From assembly GCF_030317115.1 (NCBI RefSeq), contig NZ_JASZYF010000012.1:62001-126000 (forward strand): a stretch of DNA of 64,000 nucleotides, written 5' to 3'. This DNA is from Variovorax gracilis. Lineage in GTDB: Bacteria > Pseudomonadota > Gammaproteobacteria > Burkholderiales > Burkholderiaceae_C. The notes under the pieces are model-generated. The model made no database searches and had not been told where the DNA came from. It was given only the letters and a program-made list of their open reading frames with translations. Shown piece after piece: positions 9,132 through 18,053 of this stretch (its first letter is position 1; each line of letters opens with the position of its first letter). Made by a program: the position numbers and the translations under genes.

Positions 9132-9974
9132 CTAGCCCTTGAGCCCGGTGTGGGCCAGGCCTTCGACGAACTGCTTCTGCGCCAGCACGAAGACGATCAG
9201 GATCGGCAGCGCCGTGAGCGTGGCCGCGGCCAGCTGGATGTTCCACATCGGCCCGCCGTAGGCGTCGGTGTACTGCGTGAGTGCCTGCGGCAGTGTGAAC
9301 TTCGAGGGCGTCGACAGGAACACGATCGGCTCCAGGTACAGGTTCCAGCTGTGCAGGAAGGTGAAGATCGCCACCGACGCCAGCGCCGGCCGCGCGAGCG
9401 GCAGCGCGATGGTGCGGAAGATCTTGAAGCGCCCGAGCCCGTCCACCCGCGCGGCTTCCTCCAGCTCCTGCGGCAGCGCGATGAAGAACTGGCGCATGAC
9501 GAAGGTCGCGAACACACTGGGCGCGCCGAAGATCGGTATCAGCACCAGCGGCCAGTGCGTGTTGACCCAGCCCAGCTTCAGGAACATCCGGAACAGCGGC
9601 ACGATGGTCACCTCGGAAGGGATCAGCAGCCCGGTCAACACGACCATGAACAAGGCATTGGCCCCGGGGAAGCGGATGCGCGCGAAGGCGTAACCCGCCA
9701 TCGACGACACGGCGAGCGTTCCGGCGGTCACCACGGCCGCGATCCAGGCCGAGTTCCAGTACTGCTGCGCGAAGGGCTGGATCGTGAACACCTGCGTGTA
9801 GGTGCTCCAGTCCGGATGCGTCGGAAACAGCTGCGGCGGAAACACGAAGATGTCGCTGATCGGCTTGAGCGACGACGTCACCATCCACCAGGTCGGGAAC
9901 ACGAAGGGGACGAGCAAGACGCAGATCAGCCCGTACAGCGCGACCTTCATGCGTGCGGGCATCTCACTGTTCAT
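9132..9974 (-). CDS. Carbohydrate ABC transporter permease (MalG/UgpE family)
   Basis: About 280 residues from the ATG at 9974 (a TTG at 9983 is possible). Six hydrophobic segments are visible, starting with VALYGLICVLLVPFVFPTWWMV. The coupling helix 'EAA' loop is present as ELEEAARVDGLGRFKIFRTIALPLARP, which docks onto the ATPase. The gene overlaps the upstream permease gene by 11 bases, typical for paired MalF/MalG subunits. It forms the inner-membrane channel with the partner encoded at 9964-10899. Confidence 0.92.
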   Translation of the reverse strand: MNSEMPARMKVALYGLICVLLVPFVFPTWWMVTSSLKPISDIFVFPPQLFPTHPDWSTYTQVFTIQPFAQQYWNSAWIAAVVTAGTLAVSSMAGYAFARIRFPGANALFMVVLTGLLIPSEVTIVPLFRMFLKLGWVNTHWPLVLIPIFGAPSVFATFVMRQFFIALPQELEEAARVDGLGRFKIFRTIALPLARPALASVAIFTFLHSWNLYLEPIVFLSTPSKFTLPQALTQYTDAYGGPMWNIQLAAATLTALPILIVFVLAQKQFVEGLAHTGLKG

Positions 9975-10899
9975 GGAAAACAAACTTCTTGCGCATCTGC
10001 CACTGGGCCAGGGTCAGCAGCGCCACGATCGCGAACAGCACGATGGCGAGCGTGGAGCCGTAGCCGAAGCGATGGAACTGGAAGGTCTGCTGGTACAGGT
10101 AGTACACCAGCACCGTGGTGGACACGCCCGGCCCGCCTTGCGTCAGCACCGCGATCTGCGCGAATACCTGCAGCGAGCCGACGATCGTGATGATGGACGT
10201 CAGCAGGATCGTCGGACTGATGAGCGGCAGCGTGATGCGACGGAACTGCTTGAAGCGCGGCGCGCCGTCGATGCGCGCAGCTTCATAGAGCTCGCGCGGA
10301 ACGCCCTGCAGCGCGGCGAGGAAGAGCACCATGTTGAGCCCGACGTTCTTGAACACCTGCACCACGATCACCGACAGCATCGCGGTGGTGGGCGTGCGCA
10401 GCCAGTTCGGGCCTTCGATGCCCAGCAGCCTGAGCGTGCCGTTGATGCCGCCGTTGTGCTGCAGCAGGAAGCCCCAGACGATGGTCCAGGCGACCAGCGA
10501 GACCACCACGGGCGAGAAGAACAGCGTGCGCAACACCGTGATGCCCGCCAGCTTCTGGTTCAGCAGCACGGCGAGCAGCAGGGCCAGGCTCATGTTCAGG
10601 ACCACCAGCCCGCTGGAGAACAAGGCCGAGGCCAGCAGTACGCCCGGAAGCGAAGGGTCGCTCCAGAGCTGCTCATAGTTGCCGGCGCCGGTGTAGCTGA
10701 AGGTGTTGGCCAGCACGTTCCATTCGTGCAGCGAGTACCAGAACACCAGCACCAGCGGAGCGAGCACGAAGACGAGCGTGCCCGCCAGTTGCGGTGCGGC
10801 GAAGAGCCACCCCGCCACGCTGTCGCGTCGCGCGATCGTCCAGAACGGCCGCGGCGGGGGCGTCGGCCGTTCGGAAGCGGGATCGGCTGATCGTGCCAT
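9964..10899 (-). CDS. Sugar ABC transporter permease (MalF/UgpA family)
   Basis: 311 residues from the ATG at 10899 (MARSADPASERPTPPP, a Pro-rich cytosolic start). The first membrane segment is GWLFAAPQLAGTLVFVLAPLVLVFWYS. The EAA loop reads ELYEAARIDGAPRFKQFRRITLPLISP and is followed by the usual hydrophobic run. It is the partner of the downstream permease. It starts 41 bases after the binding-protein gene. The open frame extends far upstream across the binding-protein gene, but this is an out-of-frame shadow. Confidence 0.92.
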   Translation of the reverse strand: MARSADPASERPTPPPRPFWTIARRDSVAGWLFAAPQLAGTLVFVLAPLVLVFWYSLHEWNVLANTFSYTGAGNYEQLWSDPSLPGVLLASALFSSGLVVLNMSLALLLAVLLNQKLAGITVLRTLFFSPVVVSLVAWTIVWGFLLQHNGGINGTLRLLGIEGPNWLRTPTTAMLSVIVVQVFKNVGLNMVLFLAALQGVPRELYEAARIDGAPRFKQFRRITLPLISPTILLTSIITIVGSLQVFAQIAVLTQGGPGVSTTVLVYYLYQQTFQFHRFGYGSTLAIVLFAIVALLTLAQWQMRKKFVFHEQ

Positions 10900-10940
10900 G
10901 GGTGCAGTCCGGCGGGGTGTCGCGCGCTGGCGGCGGTGCC

Positions 10941-12209
10941 TTACTTCGCAAGCAGCGGGTCGATCTGGGCGCAGATCGCGCGCGTCGCCGCCGGAATGTC
11001 GGCCTTGGGTTGCCACACGGCATCGAGGCCGGAGCGCACCATCTGCTGCAGGCGCGCGAAGTCCGTGTGCGCCGGCATCACCTTGCCGGTCGCGATGCCC
11101 GAGATCACGACCTTGTCGAGCTGTGCGGGCGAGAGCAGGGCGTTGGTCTTGCCGAGCACTTCGGCGTTGAGCAGGGACTTGCGCGCCGAGGGGAAGAACT
11201 GCGCGAGCTTGGCCGAGTTCTCGGGGTTGGTCATGTAGGCGACGAACGCGGCCGCCGTGGCGGCGTTCTTGCCCGACTGCAGGACGCCGATGCCGGCCTG
11301 GCCGACGATCGCGTAGTCGCCCGTGGTGCCTTTGGGCAGCGGCACCAGGTCCCAATCGAAGCGATGGTCCTTGGGCAGGAGCGAGGCCCGGCTGATCTGC
11401 GTGATCGTCATGGCGGCATCGCCCGCGAAGAAGTCGACGTTCTGGCCGGGTCCGGGGATCGCCTTCTTCGTGAAGATCGCGTCGTGGATGAATCCCAGGG
11501 CGTCGACCATGGGCTTGTCGGTGAACGTGCAGCGCTTGCCGTCGGCGCTCCAGGGCGCGGCGCCCCAAGCATTCCAGACCGAGGACAGGTACTGCCAGGC
11601 CTGGTAGTTGAAGTCGCGCACCACCAGGCCGCCCTTGCCGCCTTGCGCGACCGCCTGCGCCGTCGCGATGGCGGCGGGCCAGGTCCACTGCCCGGCGGCG
11701 ATCAGCTCGGCCGGGGTCTTGGCGCCGGCCTTGCGGATCAGGTCGTTGTTGACGAACACCGCGAAGGGCGAGGTCGAGAAGGGGTAGGCGTAGAGCATGC
11801 CGCCCCTGGACCAGCGCTCGGTGGCCGACGGGCTGATCTCGCCGAGGTTGTAGCCCGGCGTGGCCGCCAGCGTCTTGGTCAGCGGCATGAGGGCGCCGGA
11901 GTTGACGAAGTCAAAGGCGGTGGTCTCGAAGATCCAGGCCATGTCGGGGGCGTTGCCGCCGGCGATCTGCGTGGTCAGTGCGGTCGTGTAGGTCTCGAAG
12001 GGCAGCGATTCGAAACTGACCGTGACCTCGGGGTTCTCCTTCTTGAAGCCCTCGGCGATGCCGTTGAAGAGCTTCAGGTGCGCTTCGTTGGCGCTCCAGA
12101 TGGTCATGCGCAGCCGGGTCTCGGCCGATGCGCCGGCCGCGAGGGCCAGCGACAGGGCCAGGCCGCCGGCGATGGCGCGCAAGCTCACGAACGTCTTGGG
12201 GTGGGGCAT
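10941..12209 (-). CDS. Sugar ABC transporter substrate-binding protein
   Basis: 422 residues with a signal peptide (MPHPKTFVSLRAIAGGLALSLALAAGASA). The mature part is a family 1 extracellular solute-binding protein: LRMTIWSANEAHLKLFNGIAEGF, IAGGNAPDMAWIFE, and the late domain-closing segments (PLPKGTTGDYAIVGQAGIGVL). It resembles UgpB/MalE-type receptors and would deliver a sugar or sugar derivative to the permease pair downstream. Start 9 to 40 bases after the oxidoreductase stop supports co-transcription. Confidence 0.92.
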   Translation of the reverse strand: MPHPKTFVSLRAIAGGLALSLALAAGASAETRLRMTIWSANEAHLKLFNGIAEGFKKENPEVTVSFESLPFETYTTALTTQIAGGNAPDMAWIFETTAFDFVNSGALMPLTKTLAATPGYNLGEISPSATERWSRGGMLYAYPFSTSPFAVFVNNDLIRKAGAKTPAELIAAGQWTWPAAIATAQAVAQGGKGGLVVRDFNYQAWQYLSSVWNAWGAAPWSADGKRCTFTDKPMVDALGFIHDAIFTKKAIPGPGQNVDFFAGDAAMTITQISRASLLPKDHRFDWDLVPLPKGTTGDYAIVGQAGIGVLQSGKNAATAAAFVAYMTNPENSAKLAQFFPSARKSLLNAEVLGKTNALLSPAQLDKVVISGIATGKVMPAHTDFARLQQMVRSGLDAVWQPKADIPAATRAICAQIDPLLAK

Positions 12210-12248
12210 GGTTCGGGTCTCCTCGGTGTCTGCGAAGCGGTCGGTGTC

Positions 12249-13859
12249 TCAGTAGGCGCGCACGTCGGGCCAGCGCGTCTCGACGCCGGCGCGCGCGAGC
12301 AGCGCCTGGAAGGCGGCGAGTCGAGCGTCGTCGGCCTGCACCTGGTGCGGCGTGGTGTCGTGGTCGAGGCAATGCGCGGCCAGCATCCCGGCCACTTCGC
12401 CGACGTTCCATTCCACCGGGTGCAGCCGGTAGCAGCCGTTGGTGATGTGCGTGGTCGCGATGTTCTTGCCGCCGGCCAGCAGGTTTGTCAGGCGACGCGG
12501 CAGCAAGGCGCCGAGCGGGATCTCGAAGGGGCAGGACGGCACGTCGATGTAGTTGTCGCCGCCCGTGGAGGGGTGCAGGTCGATGCGGTACATGCCGATC
12601 CCGACGCTGTCGCGGTAGCGCACGGCGCCCTGGTCGCCGCGCACGGCGTGCGACAGATGCTGCTCGACGATGCGCGTGACGCCCAGGATGCGCCGGCTTT
12701 CCCGGATGTAGGGTGCCATTGCCAGGCCGTGCGCGGTGCCGGTCACGTCCCCGCGCAGGCGCAGTCCGGGAAATCCCGCGCCGCCATCGGCGCGCAGCGC
12801 CTCGGTCTGCAGCCAGTAGAAGACCGCGCGCGAGAGCTCGGCCGCGGCCTGCAGGTGGCGCGTCTTCTCGGCCTCGGACACATCGAGGATCGAGCCCTCC
12901 ATGTAGTCGATCATGGGCCAGTTCACCAGGCAGATGTCCGAGGCGTAGGCGCCCGGCGTGAAGTTGCGCCGCGCCGCGATGCGCCTGAAAGTCCACAGGT
13001 TCTGGTCCCCGCCGCTCTTGCGCTGGTCGGCATCGACCTGCAGCGGATCGTCGTCGGGGTTCGGGGTGAACGATCGCTCGGCGATCTCCAGGGTCCGCGG
13101 GTTGGGCGCCTTCAAGCCCAGCAGCGGGCCGCCCCAGAAGTGCGGCCGGTAGGCGCGCCAGAAGTCGTAGTTGCGCGGCTTGTCGATTGTGTGGTCACCG
13201 TCGACGTGGTCGATCGCGAAGCAGATCGACACCGCCTGCACGTTGTGCGGCTGCGCCGTGGCCGGAGCGCTCGGCTCGTCCGTGTCGGCCTGGCTCTCGA
13301 AGCCCGTCACGTAGTCGCAACGGGTCAGCGGCATCAGGTCGCCGAGTTCGGTGGCATCGACCACGTAGGCGGCGGCGACCGTGATCTCGTCCTGCGTGTC
13401 GCGATGGCGCAAGGTCACCGCGCGCACCGTGTCGCCCTGCGTGTCGGCCGCGACCGGGCGGTAGGGTTGCAGCACGGTCAGGCGGCCGGCGCCGCGATGG
13501 GGCGCGAGCATGGCTTCGAGCACCGCCAGCCCGACGCGCGGCTCCGCGCAGAGGCGACTGACCCAGCCGGCGCCCGGATTCAGCGCGGCCCACGCGCGGC
13601 TGGCGGCGGTGAGCGGGTAGTGGTCCCGGTAGTAGCGGCGAATGCCATCGCGCAGCGTACGGTAGCGGCGCGTGACGCCGAACTGCTCGACCCAGCTGTG
13701 CTCGTCGGGCGGCACCGCCTGGCTCGTGAGCTGGCCGCCGATCCAGTCGTACTCCTCGCTCATCACCACCGTGCGGCCGGCCTCCAACGCGCCCAGCGCT
13801 GCCGCCACGCCGCCGAGGCCGCCACCGACCACCAGGATGTCCGTCTTCATCGCTCGCAT
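12249..13859 (-). CDS. FAD-dependent oxidoreductase (FAD_oxidored family)
   Basis: 536 residues from the ATG at 13859 (AAGGA ten bases upstream; a second ATG at 13850 is possible). An N-terminal dinucleotide-binding motif KTDILVVGGGLGGVAAALGALEAG is followed by MSEEYDWIGGQLTSQAVPPDEH, the signature of the PF12831 family. The ATELGDL motif around residue 200 fits the conserved flavin-contact strand of this family. LLAGGKNIATTHITNG near the C-terminus closes the FAD site. Members oxidise small polar substrates and are often found in sugar ABC operons; the precise reaction is unknown. Here it lies between lacI and the binding-protein gene, suggesting that it processes the imported compound. Confidence 0.87.
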   Translation of the reverse strand: MRAMKTDILVVGGGLGGVAAALGALEAGRTVVMSEEYDWIGGQLTSQAVPPDEHSWVEQFGVTRRYRTLRDGIRRYYRDHYPLTAASRAWAALNPGAGWVSRLCAEPRVGLAVLEAMLAPHRGAGRLTVLQPYRPVAADTQGDTVRAVTLRHRDTQDEITVAAAYVVDATELGDLMPLTRCDYVTGFESQADTDEPSAPATAQPHNVQAVSICFAIDHVDGDHTIDKPRNYDFWRAYRPHFWGGPLLGLKAPNPRTLEIAERSFTPNPDDDPLQVDADQRKSGGDQNLWTFRRIAARRNFTPGAYASDICLVNWPMIDYMEGSILDVSEAEKTRHLQAAAELSRAVFYWLQTEALRADGGAGFPGLRLRGDVTGTAHGLAMAPYIRESRRILGVTRIVEQHLSHAVRGDQGAVRYRDSVGIGMYRIDLHPSTGGDNYIDVPSCPFEIPLGALLPRRLTNLLAGGKNIATTHITNGCYRLHPVEWNVGEVAGMLAAHCLDHDTTPHQVQADDARLAAFQALLARAGVETRWPDVRAY

Positions 13860-13884
13860 GCGTCGTTGTTCCTTGGGGTGAAGT

Positions 13885-14919
13885 TCAGTGCGGCCTTGCG
13901 GGGCCGAGCGTCTCGCCACGGATCGGCTCGCAGGGCAGCAGCACCTGTTGCACTGCCTGCGCCGTGCCGCCTTCGACACGGCGCACCAGCATCGCGGTGG
14001 CCTGGCGGCCCATCTCCTCGCGCGGCACGACGAACGACGCGAAGCGCGTGCCGCTGCCTTCCGTGCGGATGTGCGAGCCCAGCGCCACGACCGAGAGATC
14101 GTCGGGCAGGCCAAGCCCGCGCGCCCGGGCCGCGCGTTCGAGGCGCACCGCATCGGCCAACTCCACGCAGAAGGCGGCGGTCGCGCCGCTGGCGAGCAAC
14201 GCGTCGAGCAGTTGTCCATCGTCGGGCGGCGTGTCCGGCAGTTGCAGGACCAGTTCGAGGTCGGCACCGAGCGCCGCCTTGAAGCCCGTCCAGCGATCCT
14301 GCGGCGATTCGGCCGGGCCGATGGCGCCCAGATAGGCCAGGCGCCGATGGCCCAGTTCCTGCGCCTGCCGCACCAGCGCCGCGGTCGCGGTGGCGTAGTC
14401 GCCGCCGACAAAGGGCACGGGCCCGCCCGCGTGCTCGCGACGGCCGATGGCAACGAAGGGGTAGTCGCCGGCCACCAGCCGCGCGAGTTCCGTCCGGTCG
14501 AAGGTCTTGCCCAGCACGATGCAGCCATCGGCGATGCGCAACCGGCTCTCCTCGGCAAAGATCTTGCGCTGCGCGCCCTGACCGGCGCCGGTCAGGAGCA
14601 GCAGGTCGTAGCCACGCGCCTGCGCCTCCTCCTCGATGCCGAACAGGAAGGGCAGGAAGAAGTCGGCGTGGGCGTTCGGGAAGGCCGGCTCGTAGGTGAA
14701 CACGCCCAGGATCCGGTTCGACCCCCTGGCCATGCGCCGGGCGATCGGGTCCGGCACGTAGCCGGTCTCGCGAATGATCTTCTGCACCCGCTCGCGGGTT
14801 TCCGGCGGGATGCGCACCAACGTGTTGCCGGCGTCGTTGAGCACCAGGGACACCGTCGCCTGGCTCACGCCCGCGAGCTTGGCGATGTCCTGCTGGGTCA
14901 GGCGCCGGACGGTGCTCAT
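13885..14919 (-). CDS. LacI-family transcriptional regulator of the sugar ABC operon
   Basis: 344 residues from the ATG at 14919. The N-terminal helix-turn-helix reads TQQDIAKLAGVSQATVSLVLN, followed by the hinge (PDPIARRMARGSNRILGVFTYE) and a periplasmic-binding-protein-like effector domain. It is the first gene of the minus-strand operon running to 8027, so it is likely autoregulated by the two palindromic sites at 14927-14959. The natural effector should be the transported sugar or its oxidation product. Confidence 0.92.
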   Translation of the reverse strand: MSTVRRLTQQDIAKLAGVSQATVSLVLNDAGNTLVRIPPETRERVQKIIRETGYVPDPIARRMARGSNRILGVFTYEPAFPNAHADFFLPFLFGIEEEAQARGYDLLLLTGAGQGAQRKIFAEESRLRIADGCIVLGKTFDRTELARLVAGDYPFVAIGRREHAGGPVPFVGGDYATATAALVRQAQELGHRRLAYLGAIGPAESPQDRWTGFKAALGADLELVLQLPDTPPDDGQLLDALLASGATAAFCVELADAVRLERAARARGLGLPDDLSVVALGSHIRTEGSGTRFASFVVPREEMGRQATAMLVRRVEGGTAQAVQQVLLPCEPIRGETLGPARPH

Positions 14920-14926
14920 GAAAGGG

Positions 14927-14959
14927 TTATGCGTATTACTAGGTTGGTAATGCGCATTA
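14927..14959. promoter_or_regulatory. Two phased LacI-type operators upstream of lacI
   Basis: TAATGCGCATTA (14948-14959) is a perfect 12-bp palindrome with the central CG typical of LacI-family operators. A near copy (TTATGCGTATTA, 14927-14938; TAATACGCATAA on the minus strand) lies 21 bp away centre to centre, two helical turns. GATAAT on the minus strand overlaps the first site and may be the -10 box. A further palindrome, ACCCTAGGGT, is at 14981-14990. Confidence 0.75.
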
Positions 14960-15025
14960 TCAGAACGGCGCGGTTGCGCCACCCTAGGGTATTCCCCGGG
15001 AGCAGACGACACCCGCCGCCCTATC

Positions 15026-15041
15026 ATTTGTACGTACAAAT
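15026..15041. promoter_or_regulatory. 16-bp palindromic operator in front of the itaconate cluster
   Basis: ATTTGTACGTACAAAT is a perfect palindrome 40 bases before the first gene of the plus-strand cluster. The GTA-CG-TAC core fits the general GT..AC pattern of GntR-family sites, so the GntR/HutC protein encoded at 20510 is the likely binder. I did not notice a second copy in the window. Confidence 0.65.
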
Positions 15042-15080
15042 AGCCAATTCAACCAAATCCCGCCACTTCCAGAGGATCCG

Positions 15081-15584
15081 ATGCTCACCGCCGTCCAAAC
15101 CCAACCGCAGCGCTATGTCGCCAGCTATGGCCGCTACCTCGAGGACTTCGTGGTCGGCGATGTCTACGAGCACCGGCCGGGCCGGACCATCACGGAGTCC
15201 GACAACATCAACTTCTCGCTGATGACGATGAACGCGCATCCGATGCACTGCGACGCGAACTTCGCGGCCAAGAGCGAGTTCAAGAGGCCGCTGGTCAACA
15301 GCGGCCTGTCGCTGGCGGTGGTGCTCGGCATGACGGTCAACGATGTCAGCGCGAAGGCGATCGCCAACCTGGGCTGGAAGGAGATCAAGCTCACCGCCCC
15401 CGTCTTCCCGGGCGACACGCTGTACGCCGAGTCGGAGGTGCTGGAGGTGCGCGAATCCAGGAGCCGCCCCTCGCAAGGCATCGTCACCACGCGCACCCGC
15501 GGCCTGAATCAGGACGGGGTGATGGTCATGGAATTCATCCGCATGTCTTTGATACCCCGGCGGGGCTCGGGCGTGGGCGACTGA
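15081..15584 (+). CDS. ich: MaoC-family dehydratase, probable itaconyl-CoA hydratase
   Basis: 167 residues of single hotdog fold. The hydratase motif is visible: FVVGDVYEHRPGRTITESDNINFS, then HPMHCDANFAA with the catalytic Asp/His region, and PVFPGDTLYAESEVLEV. The length suits the single-domain itaconyl-CoA hydratase (Ich, about 160 residues in Pseudomonas aeruginosa), not the double-hotdog mesaconyl-CoA hydratases. Expected reaction: itaconyl-CoA plus water to citramalyl-CoA. It is the first gene of the plus-strand cluster, 40 bases after a perfect palindromic operator. The specific substrate rests on the gene neighbourhood: CoA transferase, acyl-CoA dehydrogenase, PrpD-like protein and CitE-like lyase follow, as in the known itaconate locus. 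Confidence 0.8.
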   Translation: MLTAVQTQPQRYVASYGRYLEDFVVGDVYEHRPGRTITESDNINFSLMTMNAHPMHCDANFAAKSEFKRPLVNSGLSLAVVLGMTVNDVSAKAIANLGWKEIKLTAPVFPGDTLYAESEVLEVRESRSRPSQGIVTTRTRGLNQDGVMVMEFIRMSLIPRRGSGVGD

Positions 15585-15631
15585 ACGACGCGCGTTCGCA
15601 TTCACCTTCCATCCATCGAGGAGACAAACCG

Positions 15632-16615
15632 ATGCCCCCCAAGAAGACCTTCACGCTGCTCGCCAAGGCCGTCGCCGCGGCCTTCGCCCTGGCGGCGACC
15701 GCGGCCCATGCCGTCTACCCGGACCGCCCGATCCGCCTCGTGGTCGGCTTTCCGGCCGGGCAGGCCACCGACATGATCGCCCGCGTCGCGGCGAAGAAGC
15801 TGCAGGATGCCCTGGGCCAGCCGGTGGTGGTCGACAACAAGGCCGGCGCGGCCGGCATCATCGGCTCGGAGACCGTGGCCAAGGCGGCGCCCGACGGCTA
15901 CACGCTGCTCGTGGGCTCGAGCGGCACGATGGCCATCAATCCGAGTCTCTATTCCAAGCTCACCTACCATCCGCTGCGCGACTTCCAGCCCGTGAGCCTG
16001 CTGGCGGTGGTGCCGCTTTTCCTCGCCGTCAACCCCGCCTTCCAGGCACAGACCGCGGCCGACCTGGTGAGCCTGGCCAAGGCGTCGCCCGGCAAGATCA
16101 ACTACGGCTCGGCCGGCAGCGGCGTGACCAGCCACCTGACGATGGAGCTGTTCAAGCATGCGCAGGGCATCGAACTCACGCACGTTCCGTACAAGGGCAG
16201 CCCGGCCGCGGTCACCGACCTGATCGCGGGTCAGGTGCAGGTGATGATCGACACCGGCCCGGCGCTGTTGCCGCACATGCGCACCGGCAAGGTCCGCGTG
16301 CTGGCGGTGGCGTCCAAGAAGCGCAACCCGGCGGCGCCCGACGTGCCGACCATCGCCGAGGCGGGCCTCGGCAACTTCGAGGCCCCGGCCTGGGTGGGCC
16401 TGGCGGCGCCCAAGGGCACGCCGCAGGAGGTGATCGACACGCTCAACAAGGCCCTGCAAGCCCACTGGCGCGATGCCCCGGACGTGCGCGACCAGCTCAA
16501 CGCGCTGGGCGCCGAGCCTTCGGTGATGAAGCCCGACGAGTTCACCCGCTACATCCAGTCCGAGATCGACAAATGGGCGCTCGCGGTCAAGCTCTCCGGC
16601 GCGAAGGTGGATTGA
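15632..16615 (+). CDS. Bug/TctC-family tripartite tricarboxylate-type binding protein
   Basis: 327 residues with a signal peptide ending AATAAHA. The family landmarks are all present: YPDRPIRLVVGFPAGQATDMIAR, VVDNKAGAAGIIGSETVAKAAPDGYTLL, INPSLYSKLTYHP, HVPYKGSPAAVTDLIAGQVQVM and PDVPTIAEAG. Bug proteins bind small carboxylates in the periplasm. No tctA/tctB membrane genes are in the window, so this is an orphan receptor or works with a distant TctAB. GAGGAG lies in front of the start codon. Its place in the cluster suggests itaconate or a related C5 dicarboxylate as ligand. Confidence 0.9.
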   Translation: MPPKKTFTLLAKAVAAAFALAATAAHAVYPDRPIRLVVGFPAGQATDMIARVAAKKLQDALGQPVVVDNKAGAAGIIGSETVAKAAPDGYTLLVGSSGTMAINPSLYSKLTYHPLRDFQPVSLLAVVPLFLAVNPAFQAQTAADLVSLAKASPGKINYGSAGSGVTSHLTMELFKHAQGIELTHVPYKGSPAAVTDLIAGQVQVMIDTGPALLPHMRTGKVRVLAVASKKRNPAAPDVPTIAEAGLGNFEAPAWVGLAAPKGTPQEVIDTLNKALQAHWRDAPDVRDQLNALGAEPSVMKPDEFTRYIQSEIDKWALAVKLSGAKVD

Positions 16616-16622
16616 AGCGACC

Positions 16623-18053
16623 ATGACCCACGCCGAACCCGCGGCACGCGCTGCCGCCACCACGCTTTCGAGCCGGCTCTCCGACTTCGCCACCGGCCTG
16701 GAACTGGCCGCCGTTCCCGAGGCCGTGCGTTCGCGCGCTGCCCACCTGATGCTCGATGCGCTCGGCATCGCACTGGCCAGCACGCAGTGGGACTTCTCGC
16801 GCGCCACCCTGGCAGGCTTGCGCGAACTCGCCGGGCCCGGCGGCGACACGCCCGTCATCGGCTACGGACAGGACCTGCCGCTGCGCGACGCGGTGATCAT
16901 GAACGCGCTGCTGGTGCATGGACTCGACTTCGACGACACCCATCCGGCAGGCGTGATCCATGCGACGACCTCGGTGCTGCCGGCCGCCCTCGGGCTGGCC
17001 ACGCGGCTGCGGGCCTCCGGCGCGCAGCTGCTGGCAAGCTACATCGTCGGCATGGAAACCGCGACCCGCCTGGGCGCCGCGGCCAAGGGCGGCTTTCACC
17101 AGGTCGGCTTTCATCCGACCGGGCTGATCGGCACCTTCGGCTGCGCACTCGCGGCCGCGCGCTTGATGCGCCTGTCGCCCGACATCGCCACCGATGCGCA
17201 GGGCATCGCGTTGTCCTTCGCCTCGGGCAGCCTCGAGTTCCTGCAGGACGGCGCCTGGACCAAGCGAATTCACCCGGGCTGGGCCGGCGCTGCCGGCATC
17301 ACCGCGGCAACCCTCGCGAAGAACGGGTTCGTCGGAACGCGCGCCGCGTACGAGGGCCGCTTCGGCCTGTACCGCAGCCACCTCGGTCCGCTGGCGGAAC
17401 TGTGCGACCTGTCGCTGGCCAGCGCCGGCCTGGGCGCGGAGTGGGAGATCGAGCGCGTCGCGGTCAAGCCGGTGCCGGCCTGCCACTTCACGCACGCTTG
17501 CGCCGACGCCGCGAGTCACCTGCATGCGGACTGGCGGGGCGCGCCGGTGCGCCGCATCGTGGCACGGGTGCCGGCCGGCGCGATGAAGACGGTGTGCGAG
17601 CCGATCGAGAACAAGCGGCGCCCCGCCAACGCCTACGAGGCGCAGTTCAGCGTTCCCTATTCGGTGGCCACCGGCCTGCGCTTCGGCAGCTTCACGCTCG
17701 ACGCGCTGGAGCCACGCGCCTACGAAGACGCGCAGACCCTGGCGCTGGCCGCGCTGGTGGATTGCGAGGCCGATCCCACGGCCGACTTCCCGCGCTACTT
17801 CGGCGGCGAGGTGATCGTCGAGCTCAGCGACGGCCGCGTGCTGCGACATGCCGAACCGGTCAACCGGGGCGCCGAGGGGCGCCCGATCAGCGGCGAAGAC
17901 ATCGTGCGCAAGTTCATCGACAACGCGACCCGCGCGGTGCCCCGCGCGCACGCCGACCACATCCTCAATGCCGTGCTCGACATCGAGCGCGGCGACACGG
18001 CCGAACTGGCCCAACTGCTGGGCCGTCCCGCCCGAACGGAGAAACACGCATGA
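16623..18053 (+). CDS. MmgE/PrpD family protein
   Basis: 476 residues of the MmgE/PrpD fold, which includes 2-methylcitrate dehydratase and cis-aconitate decarboxylase. The N-terminal helical domain has AHLMLDALGIALAS and GYGQDLPLRDAVIMNALLVHGLDFDDTHPAGVIHATTSVLPAALGLA, with the conserved DDTH motif; EFLQDGAWTKRIHPGWAGAAGI is the second conserved block. In Pseudomonas aeruginosa a PrpD-like gene (PA0881) sits in the itaconate locus, with no firmly settled role. It starts seven bases after the Bug gene and overlaps the next gene by four bases, so it is translated with the cluster. Confidence 0.87.
   Translation: MTHAEPAARAAATTLSSRLSDFATGLELAAVPEAVRSRAAHLMLDALGIALASTQWDFSRATLAGLRELAGPGGDTPVIGYGQDLPLRDAVIMNALLVHGLDFDDTHPAGVIHATTSVLPAALGLATRLRASGAQLLASYIVGMETATRLGAAAKGGFHQVGFHPTGLIGTFGCALAAARLMRLSPDIATDAQGIALSFASGSLEFLQDGAWTKRIHPGWAGAAGITAATLAKNGFVGTRAAYEGRFGLYRSHLGPLAELCDLSLASAGLGAEWEIERVAVKPVPACHFTHACADAASHLHADWRGAPVRRIVARVPAGAMKTVCEPIENKRRPANAYEAQFSVPYSVATGLRFGSFTLDALEPRAYEDAQTLALAALVDCEADPTADFPRYFGGEVIVELSDGRVLRHAEPVNRGAEGRPISGEDIVRKFIDNATRAVPRAHADHILNAVLDIERGDTAELAQLLGRPARTEKHA

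Noticed and set aside
10794-14282. A very long plus-strand open frame across the sugar ABC operon
   Set aside because: It is the antisense shadow of the binding-protein, oxidoreductase and lacI genes; the translation is Arg/Gly/His-rich with no domain, as expected from high-GC antisense frames.
16587-18047. Minus-strand open frame opposite the PrpD-like gene
   Set aside because: Low-complexity Arg/Gly/Gln-rich translation; the plus strand encodes a complete family member.
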